Assembly (NCBI RefSeq): GCF_030052815.1
Contig: NW_026614815.1
Location: forward strand, 43,446-107,445
Origin: Hevea brasiliensis
Taxonomy: Eukaryota > Streptophyta > Magnoliopsida > Malpighiales > Euphorbiaceae
DNA: 64,000 nucleotides
Reading direction: 5' to 3'
In this document: one piece after another, positions 21,587 through 34,593 of the stretch
Numbering within the stretch: position 1 is the stretch's first letter
How the letters are laid out: each line of letters begins with the position of its first letter
Position numbers and translations under genes: made by a program
Notes under the pieces: generated by a model
Database searches by the model: none
Seen by the model: the letters and a program-made list of their open reading frames with translations, nothing else
What the model was told of the DNA's origin: nothing

Positions 21587-23685
21587 TGAAGGCAGGCGTG
21601 AAAAACACAAGTTTATACCATTGAATTCAAAAATTTTCACCTAGGGTCACATGCATCATGCAAGATTTATTTTTATCTATTTGATTTCAATGATAAACAA
21701 CATATTAAAACTCTTTTAATATGTTTTTGGATCTGTATTTGCCATTTAAGATTTTAAAATTAATCAGATTTATTTTAAAACCCTAGATTAAATCAAGAAC
21801 GATTACACTAACCTCTTGATGTACTGCAGCTTGTCTGCGCCTTTGAGATTCGTCTTCAGGACACCAGATGTTGTCCCTCTAGCTTGTCCACACCAAGAAC
21901 ACCTATGGCAGCCCTTGAATAGCTTCTAAAGCTTTTTCTATTAATTAGAAAATCAAGTTCTGCCTTTTAAGATATTAAAGATGTAAACAGGACACTAGAA
22001 ACAATTTCTAGTATTCTTAATTCAAGAGATTGATGGCTAATCTCTTTGAATTGATAAGAGATGAAGAAGAAGAGATAAAAACCCTCAAAGTGGAGTGACA
22101 AAGGAGTGTGGCTGCTGGTTGTGTTTTATTTTCTCATAACAACACTTAAATAGCTAGGTTAACACATTAAACCCTTGCCACATGTCACCCTTTGATTAGC
22201 TCTAGGTTTAAGTGACCCAATCACATTGTGCCAAGTGTCAAACCTATATTTAATCTTGATTTTAATCATCTTACATGATTAAAAAACATTTGGCAAGCTT
22301 ATGTGTTATGCCATGTTTCACCATCTCATGATGCCACGTGTCACACTGCAAAATGACCAAAATGCCCCTGTGTCTTAATTCTGAGTTCTCAACCCAAAAT
22401 AATTATTTTTCTTCTTCCAATTAATTTATATCAAATATAAATTAATTAATTAATCTCTATTAATTAATTTCTCATTAATTAAAATCATATTTAAACACTT
22501 TAAATATAAATTTAACTTATATTATACATCCAATAATCTAGATTTGGTTTCAAGTCATGCTAGGGACTTTGCAATCTAATTGCAAACCAAACCTATTTAA
22601 TTAATCAATTAAACTCTTTAATTAATTAATTAAATCATATTTAATTAGGTGATAACTTGTGTATGTGTGTGACTTACTAGGCTCATCACTAATTGGCAAT
22701 GAGAAATGATATCAACTCTTAATATCATCAGAACTCTTTCTTACCATAAATGATTTCTCTAAATCATTTTATGAACCTCATAGACCATGGTTAACACCTA
22801 GCATAGCATGCCATGGCCACCCAATTAGTAATAAGGTTTACCTTAAATGAACCTATAATCATATGTTACCATGCACTAGAATCTCTGTTACAAAATCCCA
22901 ACTCAAGCTGGAGTCATGGTTTATGTCAAACTCCATTTGCTATGAATATTATGTTCTCTTTTAATTCCAGTTCTTGATTAAAAAGATTTTCTCATCAGAA
23001 ACTATTTTCTGAATAAATCTATCTGTCCTGGCCAGGAACTTGAAACATCAAGAACAATTAAATGAACATAGGATTTTATCTCTATTTACTTAGAGAGCAG
23101 ATTCCATCTTGATCAACACCTACCTCCATATATAACTAGTAGGAGCCAACACATGCCCATATACCCATACATAGTACAAGTATGAAAGCGTTATCAAACT
23201 CAAACTACCTATATACAAGATAAGCTGTGCTATCTCAGTCTAAAGATTATATGCCTTGATATGATTTATGACAAAACATTGACAGAGTAAACTCCATGTG
23301 CTTGTCATAAGTGTCACTGGTTCAGCCTACTTATCATTTATAAGTGCCTATCATGTTTGTTATATGGCATGAGACTCACCATTCCATCTTATTTATATCT
23401 CATATAAATAACTTGGGAACAAACATGAATACAATCTTTATGGATAAGTCATGTCCTTATTATGAAGTATCCTCGATTGTGAACCTATTTATGATACTTT
23501 GTGCTAGAAATATTGTCACTCATATTCTTAACAACTTAAGAATAATATTTCTAACAAAATATCAATGGACCTTTTCTATTACACATAAATATATTATGTA
23601 AACGGAAAAGTGGAAATGCCTTTTATTAATAAAATTATGTACAAGATACATACTAAATGATATGCTCTAGGGCATACTACTAACA
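21587..23685 (-). repeat. LTR shared by C1 (5') and C2 (3'), full length
   Basis: 2099 bp, TG...CA. This copy keeps an undisturbed CCTGGCCAGG and both nearby CAG/CTG sites around 22995-23040, so it is a good reference for judging the altered copies. Its 3' end reads CGCCTGCCTTCA rather than CGCTTCCGTTCCTTCA, as in the next LTR (29003). Confidence 0.95.
22145..22340 (-). promoter_or_regulatory. LTR promoter motifs: G-box and TATA-like box
   Basis: CACGTG at 22335-22340 and TATTTAAG at 22152-22145 (minus strand). Confidence 0.55.
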
Positions 23686-23695
23686 ATCTCCCACT
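23686..23695 (-). other. Polypurine tract, C2
   Basis: AGTGGGAGAT on the minus strand, directly before the LTR. Confidence 0.85.
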
Positions 23696-23699
23696 AGCA

Positions 23700-26364
23700 C
23701 TAGAGCCATTCATTACAATATCTTAGACATATCTTCTCAAGATGTCGGTCTAACTGAGTCTGTGACATAGGCTTAGTGAATGGATCAATTTGGATTTTTG
23801 GTGATGTTATTTTCTGCATGGCTATATCGCCTTTGCCCAACTATATGCGATAATGTGGTAGTGCCTTTCTATGTGTTTGGATTTTGGGTGAGACCTTAGT
23901 TCCTTAGCTCAGAGGTCGCTCCATTGTTGTCACAATGTAGTGGAATTCTTGACTCAATGGAAGGAACTCTGTAAGTTCTCACGAACTTCTTTATCCAAAT
24001 GACTTCCTTTGCGACATCGATGCGAGAATATACTCGACCTCTGTAGTGGAACTGCGATCGTGCTCTGTTGGAACTCTTCCAACCATGCACCTCCATTACA
24101 AATGAACACATATCTAGAGGTAGACTTTCTATCATCAATATCTGATTGGAAATCAGAATCAGTATAACCATCCAATTGCAAGTCTCCACCTCCATAAATC
24201 AAGAATAAATCCTTAGTTCTTCTCAAGTACTTAAGGATATTCTTGTGACTATCGATGTTCCAAACCTGGATTGGATTGATACCGCTAGTCAAACTAACGA
24301 CATATGCGATATCAGGCCTAGTACACAACATTGCATACATTATACTTCCAATAGCCAAGCATATGGAATCGGCCATCTTATCTCTTTCTTGGTGTCTTTG
24401 GAGACATCTCTTTAGAAAGATGGATACCATGTCTCACTGGTAACAATCCTCTCTTGGAATCAAGCATGTTAAACCTCTTTAACACCTTTTCCAAGTATAG
24501 ACTTTGGGATAAACCAATTATTCTTTTCGCTCTATCTCTATAGATGCGAATCCCAAGAATATAGGTTGCCTCCCCTAAGTCTTTCATGGAGAATGTATTT
24601 GACAACCATACCTTTATAGTCGTCAACATACCTGTGTCATTACCCATCAACAGTATGTCATCCACATATAAGACAAGGAAAGTGATAGGCCTGTCACTCA
24701 CCTGCTTAGATACACATGGCTCATCCTCATTGTTGATAAAACCAAAGGATTTAATGGCTTCATCAAAGCGGATGTTCCAACTCCTCGAAGCTTGTTTCAA
24801 CCCATAAATGGATCGCTTTAGCTTGCATACCTTGGAACCATCTTGGGATTCAAATCCCTAGGTTGTTCCATGAAAATGTTTTCTTCAATGTATCCATTGA
24901 GAAAAGGCATTTTGACATCCATCTGCCAAATCTCATAATCATAATACGACTATTGCTAATAAAATCCTAATTGATTTAAGCATGGCAACAGTGAGAAAGT
25001 CTCCTCATAGTCGATTCCTTGCCTTTGGCGAAACCCTTTCGCTACTAGCCTTGCCTTATAGGTCTCTACCTTTCCATCGAACCAATTTTCTTCTTGAAAA
25101 CCCATTTGTTCCCTATAGGTATAATACCTTGGTGGGTCAACAAGATCCCAAACTTGATTCTTATATATGGAATCAATCTCAGATTTCATAGCATCAATCC
25201 ATTTTGAAGAGTCTATATCTTATAGCTTCTTCATAGGTAAGTGGATCATCTCCATGATCTACTTCTTCATGAGTAGACAACTCTTGTTCTTCTTCATGAA
25301 GAAAACCATATCTCAAGTAGGTGAGATACTGCAGTTGTTCTTCGAGGAGCAGTGTAGATGTTTCATCAACGGGTATAGGTTGACTAGATGGATCAATATC
25401 CATCGATGCATTGGTTAGTCGAATTCTCCAATTCTAACTCTATTTGCCTTCCTTTGCCTCCTTCTTGAACAAGCATTTGTTCAAGAAATGTAGCATCTCT
25501 ACTTATCACAACCTTTTGTGAAGTAGGCAAATAAAAATAATATCCAAAACTATCTTTTGGATATCCAACAAATCGACCTTTTTCTGATCTGGTCTCCAAT
25601 TTATCAGTGTTTAGCTTTTTGATATAAGCTGGACAACCCCAAATCTTAACATGCTTAAGACTTGGTTTTCTTCCATGCCATATCTCATAAGGTGTGGAAG
25701 AAAGCGATTTTGATGGAATCCTATTCGGAATATACAAAGTGATTCTAATGCAAATCCCCAAAGAAGATTGGCATATCGGTATAGCTCATCATACTACGTA
25801 CCATATCCAATAAGTGCGATTTCTCCTTCGGATACACCATTCAACTGTGGCGTTCTGGAGAGTCGGTGAGAAACAATGCCATGCTCTCTCAAGTATTCAT
25901 CAAATTCGATACTCAAATATTCACCTCTACGATCGATCGAAGAGCTTTAATACTCTTTCTGTTTGATTTTCTACTTGATTTAAATTCTTTGAATTTTTCA
26001 AAGATTCATGTTTGTATTTCATCAAATACAAATACCCAAACCTTGATTTATCATCGATAAGGTAATAAAATAATGAAAGCCCCCTCTAGCCATTTCTTTA
26101 AATGGACCACATACATCACTATGTATTAGCTCCAAAATACTTTCAGCTCTTAGCCCCTGTCCAACAAAGGGTGATCTAGTCATTTTGCCCTGAAGGCAAG
26201 ATTCACAAGTTGGAGTAGGCTCAGAGTCCAACAAGGATAGAATCCCCATTTTCTCCAATTTTGTAATCCTATCTTCTGCAACATGACATAACCTTAAGTG
26301 CCAAATATATTTTGAACTTGAGTTGGTTTTCACCACGGCATTGCATTAATTTAGATTGCTATAC
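23700..26364 (-). pseudogene. pol: C2 pol: integrase, reverse transcriptase, RNase H, frameshifted
   Basis: Minus strand. Integrase is open at 26336-26022 (zinc site 'HLRLCH...CESC', first Asp in 'HSDVCGPF') and again at 25761-25393 ('YEIWHGRKP' to 'VVISRDATFLEQ'). The region between, around 25840-25940, holds several one-base losses at CTG/CAG. Reverse transcriptase is in pieces, with YVDD at 24668-24657 followed by ILLMGND. RNase H lies at about 24230-23700 with the TAG stop at 23702-23700. Compared with C1 it has additional losses near 24957 and 25130. The protease is absent. Confidence 0.9.
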
Positions 26365-26453
26365 TCTGGCCAGTGGAAACGCTTTCTTCGGCAATGGAAA
26401 CACTTTCCTATTAGCAATGGAAACACTTTCCTGTTGGCGGTGGAAACACTTTC
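26365..26453 (-). repeat. 23-bp knuckle repeats, four units (C2)
   Basis: Four units around TGGAAACACTTTCC; the one near 26390 is shortened by about 4 bp at a CTG site. Confidence 0.92.
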
Positions 26454-27220
26454 CTTTGCCTTCATCAGCTTTAGTCTTCCTTTTCTGTTTAGCTATTTTC
26501 TTAGAAGGACCAGGAATCTGAGGTTTCTTTTTCTTATTGCCCTTCTTCTTGTTGGACTTTCCAGCAGAAGAAGAAGCAATCAAAGCTACCTCTTTTCCTT
26601 TATTGCCTGGCATATTCTTTTGGGCAATAACCAGCATGTTGAGTAAACCAGCTAAGGTGCATTCCTATTGAGTCATATGGAAATTTGTCACAAAATTTCC
26701 CAAAAGACCCAGGGAGGGACTGAAGTATCAAATCCGTCTGTAGTTGGAAATCCATGTTGAAGTCAAGATATTCCAACTGCTCAATCAGCCGAATCATCTT
26801 GTGGACATGATCCACAACATTCTGTCCCTTAGACATCCTCATGCGGAACAGCTGCCTAGATATCTCATACCTAGCATTCCTGCTGTGCTCACCATACAAC
26901 TCTTGTAGGTGAAGGAGGATCTCACTCGCACTCTGCATGTTCTCATGTTGCTTCTGTAACTCATTACTCATGGAAGCAAGCATGTAACACTTAGCTCTCA
27001 TATCATGCTCCTTCCACTTGTCCAAAGTTTCATGTTCCTCTTAAGTGGCCTCTGGAGGTAAGGGACTAGGAACATTTGAATCTAGAACATATCCTATATG
27101 TTCAAGGTTCAAGATAAGTTTCAAATTTCTTAGCCAATCAAACAAATTAGGTCCTGTCAACCTATTGCGATCAAGTATGCTTGCAAGGATATTGGATGGT
27201 GGTAGTTGTTCTGTGCTCAT
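26365..27220 (-). pseudogene. gag: C2 gag with stop codon and 23-bp knuckle repeats
   Basis: ATG at 27220-27218. The same TAA stop as C1 lies at 27043-27041. Downstream gag is open for 141 codons (27025-26600), from the 'DKWKEHDMRAKCYML' segment to 'GMHLSW', where an extra base changes frame. The frame 26637-26359 then carries the basic tail, KCFH and the repeats. The knuckle second half and protease are replaced by the 23-bp array. Confidence 0.88.
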
Positions 27221-28986
27221 TATTATCAGAAAATTAATTGCAGAAAATAACCAGATTAATTAGTAAATGTATCATGTAATTAACCAAAATGATTATGGTC
27301 TTTTAATCAAATTGGTCCTCCCACTAACTTAGCGAATCCTACACTTCCAGTAGAAAGCGGAAATCCTAGTTGGATGGATTTCTAGTGGGTGATTGAATTC
27401 TTATAATTCTATTGATCATCCTCAGGTACATCCATTATTGGAATTACAATAAACTATAAGTTAGCAACTCCTTGCACATCACATCTTATGTGATGTTCAA
27501 TCATTTACCTAGCCCCTAATGCTCAAAATCTGGTACATCCATTATTGACTTATCTTGCATTAGTTAAGTTGATCCCATTGAGCGATAATTATGCAAATAA
27601 TTTTAATGTCCTCAGGTACATCCAATATTGGCCACTAAACCATTTACATAATTACAACATCTCATGCTTAACAATTATTCTTAAGAAAATCTCTTAAATA
27701 AATTACATCTTATGCAACTATTTAAAATTTCTTAAAATAATTGCCCCAATGGAGGGCCTATGTTATAATTACTTTAATTATAGCATTTCCAACTTAATCA
27801 TTTGTTTGGAAGATTTTATGGTCATTCTATTTACTATTAAGGTCTCACTTTGCACATTATCCATTTAGCATGCATATATCATATAATTGCATACATTCCC
27901 ATACATCTTATGCATTCATGGATAAGCGATAAATATGGTATGATCATGGACTTTCTAAGGGATTCAATTCGAGCCACCAAGAATTGAATTAGGGCATTCC
28001 TAGGTGCATTTCATTCATTCATTTTACAAGAGTTGCTGAAGGAGTACATAATCAACACTTGATATTGAATTCCTCCCCTTTGGTCCCACCAATGCTCTTG
28101 ACCTCCTTGAACTTCTTGCAATCCAATATTACATAGTAATCCTTGGCATACAAAGGCGAATTTACAAGAACTTAAATAAATGAAATTACAACCCAAAAAT
28201 ATTACAAACTTAATAATACATGCCCAAAATAAATTAAAATAAATTAATTAATTTACAATACCAAAGAAACATAAAAGAAATAAATCCAATCACATTGGTC
28301 TTTTATAGTCCATGATCATCCATCATGCATATCACTATTTAACAATTAAATAAAACATACAAACTTAAATTAAATTGAATATCTCATATTCAACTTAAAA
28401 ATCCAGATTTGAATATAATTCAAATAAATTTAAAAATTCAGATTTGAATCTCATTCAAACAAATTTAAAAATTCAGATTTGAATCACATTCAAACAACTT
28501 CAAAAATTCATATTTGAATCACATTCAAACATTTTTAAAAAAATCAGATTTGAATCACATTCAAATATTTTTTAAAAAATCAGATCTGAATTTTATTGAA
28601 TCAATTTTAAAAAAATCAGATTTAAATATGATTCAAACAAATTTAAAAATTCAGATTTGAATCACATTCAAACAACTTTTAAAATTCAGATTTGAATCAC
28701 ATTCAAACAATTTTTAAAATTCTGATTTGAATCATAATTTAATTGTGTGATTAAAACAACTAATTAAACACTTTAATTAGTCAAAGAATAGGCCTTAGAT
28801 CATACAACAATTGCAGAATTAAAAGCCAAACCTTGAACTACCCATGGAACCATTGTTGCCGCCACCAATGGTGGCTTCACCATGTGTGCCGCCACACCTC
28901 TTGATCCTACCAGTAATGAATCAATCATCTCATGATCAAATCACACAATTAAATCATATAATCAACAATCTAAATGGCAAATATAG
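27221..28986 (-). other. C2 leader
   Basis: Near copy of the C1 leader: type III cassette (about 28820-28935), tandem array (28396-28740) and three gag-proximal motifs (about 27423-27635), one of which has lost a CAGG/CCTG base group at 27532. Confidence 0.87.
28396..28740 (-). repeat. Leader tandem repeat (~34-bp units), C2
   Basis: Same array as in C1, with nearly identical unit order. Confidence 0.9.
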
Positions 28987-29000
28987 TGGCTCTGATACCA
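28987..29000 (-). other. Primer-binding site, C2
   Basis: TGGTATCAGAGCCA on the minus strand. Confidence 0.95.
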
Positions 29001-29002
29001 AT

Positions 29003-31094
29003 TGAAGGCAGGCGTGAAAAACACAAGTTTATACCATTGAATTCAAAAATTTTCACCTAGGGTCACATGCATCATGCAAGATTTATTTTTATCTATTTGA
29101 TTTCAATGATAAACAACATATTAAAACTCTTTTAATATGTTTTTGGATCTGTATTTGCCATTTAAGATTTTAAAATTAATCAGATTTATTTTAAAACCTA
29201 GATTAAATCAAGAACGATTACACTAACCTCTTGATGCACTGCGGCATCTGCGCCTTTGAGATTCGTCTTGAGGACACGGATGTTGTCCATCTAGCTTGTC
29301 CACACCAAGAACACCTATGGCAGCCCTTGAATAGCTTCTAAAGCTTTTTCTATTAATTAGAAAATCAAGTTCTGCCTTTTAAGATATTAAAGATGTAAAC
29401 AGGACACTAGAAACAATTTCTAGTATTCTTAATTCAAGAGATTGATGGCTAATCTCATTGAATTGATAAGAGATTAAGAAGAAGAGATAAAAACCCACAA
29501 ATTGGAGTGACAAAGGAGTGTGGCTGCTGGTTGTGTTTATTTTCTCATAACAACACTTAAATAGCTAGGTTAACACATTAAACCCTTGCCACATGTCACC
29601 TTTGATTAGCTCTAGGTTTAAGTGACCCAATCACATTGTGCCAAGTGTCAAACCTATATTTAATCTTGATTTTAATCATCTTACATGATTAAAAACATTT
29701 GTAAGCTTATGTGTTATGCCATGTTTCACCATCTCATGATGCCACGTGTCACACTGCAAAATGACCAAAATGCCCTTGTGTCTAAATTTTGAGTTCTCAA
29801 CACAAAATAATTATTTTCTTCTTCTAATTAATTTATATCAAATATAAATTAATTAATTAATCTCTATTAATTAATTTCTCATTAATTAAAATCATATTTA
29901 AACACTTTAAATATAAATTTAACTTATATTATACATCCAATAATCTAGATTTGGTTTCAAGTCATGCTAGGGACTTTGCAATCTAATTGCAAACCAAACC
30001 TATTTAATTAATCAATTAAACTCTTTAATTAATTAATTAAATCATATTTAATTAGGTGATAACTTGTGTATGTGTGTGACTTACTAGGCTCATCACTAAT
30101 TGGCAATGAGAAATGATATCAACTCTTAATATCATCAGAACTGTTTCTTACCATAAATGATTTCTCTAAATCATTTTATGAACCTCATAGACCATGGTTA
30201 ACACCTAGCATAGCATGCCATGGCCACCCAATTAGTAATAAGGTTTACCTTAAATGAACCTATAATCATATGTTACCATGCACTAGAATCTCTCTGTTAC
30301 AAAATCCCAACTCAAGCTCGAGTCATGGTTTATGTCAAACTCCATTTGCTATGAATATTATGTTCTCTTTTAATTCCAGTTCTTGATTAAAAAGATTTTC
30401 TCATCAGAAACTATTTTCTGAATAAATCTATCTGTTCTGGCCATGAATTTTAATGATCATGATCAATTAAATGAACATAGGATTTTATCTCTATTTTTTT
30501 AGAGGATAAGATTACATCTTGATCTACACCTACCTCGATATATAACTAGTAGGAGCCATGAGATGCCCTTATAACCATACACAGTACAAGTATGAAAGCG
30601 ATATCAAACTCAAACTACCTATATACAAGATAAGCTGTGCTATCTCGTGTCTAAAGATTATATGCATCGATATGATTTATGACAAAACATTGACAGAGTA
30701 AACTCCATGTGCTTGTCATAAGTGTCACCGTTCGCCTACTTATCATTTATAAGTGCCTATCATGTTTGTTATATGGCATGAGACTCACCATTCCATCTTA
30801 TTTATATCTCATATAAATAACTTGGGAACAAACATGAATACAATCTTTCTGGATAAGTCATGTCCTTATTATGAAGTATCCTCGATTGTGAACCTATTTA
30901 TGATACTTTGTGCTAGAAATATTGTCACTCATATTCTTAACAACTTAAGAATAATATTTCTAACAAAATATCAATGGACCTTTTCTATTACACATAAATA
31001 TATTATGTAAACGGAAAAGTGGAAATGCCTTTTATTAATAAAATTATGTACAAGATACATACTAAATGATATGCTCTAGGGCATACTACTAACA
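29003..31094 (-). repeat. LTR shared by C2 (5') and C3 (3'), full length, PPT lost
   Basis: 2092 bp, TG...CA. On the upstream side the PPT is missing: CTAACA is followed at once by TTCATTACAATACC of pol. The stretch 30430-30560 carries a dense patch of substitutions not seen in any other copy. Confidence 0.94.
29556..29748 (-). promoter_or_regulatory. LTR promoter motifs: G-box and TATA-like box
   Basis: CACGTG at 29743-29748 and TATTTAAG at 29563-29556 (minus strand). Confidence 0.55.
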
Positions 31095-33773
31095 TTCATT
31101 ACAATACCTTAGACCCATCTTCTCAAGATGTCAGTCTAACTCAGCTTGTGACAAAGGCTTAGTGCATGGATCAGCTGAATTTTTTCAGCTGATGTTATTT
31201 TTCTGCATGGCTATATCGCCTTTGCCCAACTATATGTCTGATAATGTGGTAGTGCCTTTCTATGTGTTTGGATTTTGGGTGAGACCTTAGTTCCTTAGCC
31301 TGTATGACTGCTCCATTATTGTCACAGTGTAATGGAACTGCTGACTCAATGGAAGGAACTACTGTAAGTTCATCACGAACTTCTTTATCCAAAGCGACTT
31401 CCTTTGTAGCATCGATGCGAGAATATACTCAACCTCTCTGTGGTGGAATCTGCGATGCGTGCTCTATTTGGAACTCTTCCAACTGACTGCACCTCCATTA
31501 CAAATGAACACATATCTAGAGGTAGACTTTCTATCATCAATATCTGATTGGAAATCAGAATCAGTATAACCATCCAATTGCAAGTCTCCACCTCCATAAA
31601 TCAAGAATAAATCCTTAGTTCTTCTCAAGTACTTAAGGATATTCTTGTGACTATCGATGTTCCAAACTGGATTGGATTGATACTGCTAGTCAAACTAACG
31701 ACATATGTGATATCAGGCCTAGTACACAACATTAAACTTCCAATAGCGAAGCATATGGAATCACAGCCATCTTATCTCTTTCTTGGTGTCTTTGGAGACA
31801 TCTCTTTAGAAAGATGGATACCATGTCTCACTGGTAACAATCCTCTCGTGGAATCAAGCATGATAAACCTCCTTAACACCTTTTCCAAGTATAGACTTTG
31901 GGATAAACCAATTATTCTTTTCGCTCTATCTCTATAGATGCGAAGCCCAAGAATATAGGTTGCCTCCCCTAAGTCTTTCATGGAGAATGTATTTGACAAC
32001 CATACCTTTATAGTTGTCAACATACTTGTGTCATTACCCATCAATAGTATGTCGTCCACATATAAGATAAGGAAAGTGATAGCACTGTCACTAACCTTCT
32101 TATATACACATGGCTCATCCTCATTTTTGATAAAAACAAAGGATTTAATGGCTTCATCAAAACGAATGTTCCAACTCCTCGAAGCTTGTTTCAACTCATA
32201 AATGGATCGCTTTAGCTTGCATACCTTGGAACCATCTTGGGATTCAAATCCCCTAGGTTGTTCCATGAAATTGTTTTCTTCAATGTATCCATTGAAAAAA
32301 GCTGTTTTGACATCCATCTGCCAAATCTCATAATCATAGTACGCAGCTATTGCTAATAAAATCCTAATTGATTTAAGCATGGCAACAGGTGAGAAAGTCT
32401 CCTCATAGTCGATTCCTTGCCTTTGGCGAAACCCTTTCGCTACTAGCCTTGCCTTATAGGTCTCTACCTTTCCATCAGAACCAATTTTCTTCTTGAAAAC
32501 CCATTTGTTCCCTATAGGTACAATACCTTCAGGTGGGTCAACAAGATCCCAAACTTGATTCTTATACATGGAATCAATCTCGGATTTCATAGCATCAATC
32601 CATTTTGAAGAGTCTATATTTGATATAGCTTCTTCATAGTTAAGTGGATCATCTCCATTATCTACTTCTTCATGAGTAGACAACTCTTGTTCTTCTTCAT
32701 GAAGAAAACCATATCTCACTGGTGGGTGAGATACCCTGGTTGTTCTACGAGGAACAAGTGTAGATGTTTCATCAACGGTATTGGTTGACTAGATGGATCT
32801 ATATCCATCGATCATTGGTTGGTCGTAATTCTCCAATTCTAACTCTATTTGCTTTCCTTTGCCTCCTTCTTGAACAAAGCCGTTGTTCAAGAAATGTGGC
32901 ATCTCTACTTATCACAACCTTTTGTGAAGTAGGCAAATAAAATAATATCCAAAACTATCTTTTGGATATCCAACAAATCGACCTTTTTACGATCTGGTCT
33001 CCAATTTATCGGTGTTGACTTTTGATATAATTTGGACAACCCCAAATCTTAACATGCTTAAGACTTGGTTTTCTTCCATGCCATATCTCATAAGGTGTGG
33101 AAGAAAGCGATTTTGATGGAATCCTTTCGTAATATACAAAGTGATTCTAATGCAAATCCCCAAAAGAAGATTGGCATATCGGTATAGCTCATCATACTAC
33201 GTACCATATCCAATAGGGTACGATTTCTCCTTCGGATACACCATTTAGTGTGGCGTTCTGGAGAGTCGGTGAGAAACAAAGCCATGATCTCTCAATTATT
33301 TATCAAATTCAGTACTCAAATATTCACCTCCACGATCTGATCGAAGAGCTTTAATACTCTTTCCTGTTTGATTTTCTACTTCAGATTTAAATTCTTTGTA
33401 CTTTTCAAAGGATTCATGTTTATGTTTCATCAAATACAAATACCCAAATCTTGATTTATCATCAGTAAAGGTAATAAAATAATGAAAACCCCCTCTAGCC
33501 ATTTCTTTAAATGGACCACATACATCACTATGTATTAGCTCCAAAATATTTTCATCTCTTAGCCCCTGTCCAAAAAAGGGTGATCTAGTCATTTTGCCCT
33601 GAAGGAAAGATTCACAAGTTGGAGTAGGCTCAGAGCCCAATGAGGATAGAATCCCCATTTTCTCCAGTTTTGTAATCCTATCTTCTGCAACATGACATAA
33701 CCTTAAGTGCCAAATATATTTTGAACTTGAGTTGGTTTTCACCATGGCATTGCTTTCTTTTAGATTGCTATAC
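31095..33773 (-). pseudogene. pol: C3 pol with the longest open reverse transcriptase
   Basis: Minus strand. Integrase continues from the gag frame (34045-33296, 249 codons). It holds 'HLRLCH', 'CESF' (the second zinc-site Cys is Phe here), 'HSDVCGPF' and the 'RSDRGGEY' Asp near 33340. A separate frame at 33285-33088 carries 'RRNRTLLDMV'. Reverse transcriptase is open for 315 codons (32719-31772), with '[10 protein letters not shown]', 'QMDVKTAFFNGY' and YVDD at 32062-32051, making it the best-preserved RT in the window. RNase H follows in pieces (31597-31195). The normal stop and the PPT are deleted, so the frame would run into the LTR. Confidence 0.9.
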
Positions 33774-33843
33774 TCTAGCCAGTGGAAACACTTTCTTACT
33801 GACAATGGAAACACTTTCCTGTTGGCAATGGAAACACTTTCCT
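33774..33843 (-). repeat. 23-bp knuckle repeats, three units (C3)
   Basis: Three units (69 bp, frame-neutral) around TGGAAACACTTTC. Confidence 0.92.
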
Positions 33844-34593
33844 TTGCCTTTGTCAGCTTTGGTCTTCCTTTCTGTTTAGCTAGTTTCTTAGAAGGACCAG
33901 AATCAAGTTTCTTTTTCTTATTGCCCTTCTTCTTGTTGGACTTTCCAGTGAGAAGAAGATGCAACAAAGCTACCTCTTTTCCTTTATTGCACGGCATATT
34001 CTTTTGGGCAATAACCAACATGTTGAGTAAACCACTAAGGTGCATTCTGTTTAGTCATATGGAAATTTGTCACAAAATTTCCAAAAGACTCGTGAAGGGA
34101 TGAAGGATCAAATCCGTCTGTAGTTGGAAATCCATGTTGAAGTCAAGATGTTCCAACACTCAATCGGCGAATCATCTTGTGGACATGATCCCCAACATTC
34201 ATCCCTCGGACATCCTCATACGGAATAGTTGTCTAGATATCTCATACCTAGCATTCCAGTGTGCTCACCATACAACTCTTGTAGGTGAAGGAGGATCTCA
34301 CTCGCACTCTGCATGTTCTCATGTTGTACGTAACTCATTACTCAAGGAAGAAAGCATCTAACACATAGATCTCATATCAAGCTCCAACAACATGTCCAAA
34401 GATTCATGATCCTCTATTGAGGCCTCTGGATGTAAGGGACCACGAAAAATAGAATCTAGAACATATCCTATATGTTCAAGGTTCATGACAAGTTTCAAAT
34501 TTCTTAGCCAATCAGACAGATTAGGTCCTGTCAACCTATTGTGATCAAGTATGCTTGTAAGGATATTGGATGGTGGTGGTTGTTTTGTGCTCT
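33774..34593 (-). pseudogene. gag: C3 gag, start codon lost, three 23-bp repeats
   Basis: The position equivalent to the gag ATG reads AAAAAGAGCAC, so the start codon is gone. Residues for the N-terminal domain can be followed, but 34335-34460 is a patch of unusual substitutions. The C-terminal tail and repeats are in one frame with integrase (from 34045): SVSI, VFPL and KCFHW units, then the integrase linker. Only three repeat units are present, and the frame enters them one base off from E2 yet stays open. Confidence 0.86.

Larger units (their letters stand above)
14160..23685 (-). mobile_element. Copia unit C1 (LTR-internal-LTR)
   Basis: Minus-strand element with 5' LTR 21587-23685, leader, gag, protease-less pol, PPT and 3' LTR 14160-16257. 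The two LTRs differ in several shared-derived bases; for example, the 5' LTR ends in GGCAGGCGTG where the 3' LTR has GGAACGGAAGCG. They are therefore not simply the pair created by one insertion. Confidence 0.9.
21587..31094 (-). mobile_element. Copia unit C2 (LTR-internal-LTR)
   Basis: Minus strand; 5' LTR 29003-31094, 3' LTR 21587-23685. The unit from 21587 to 29002 (7416 bp) matches 14160-21586 (7427 bp) closely. Shared marks include the same gag TAA stop, the same type III leader cassette and an odd CAATGTAG in the RNase H region, so this is a tandem duplication. Confidence 0.9.
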
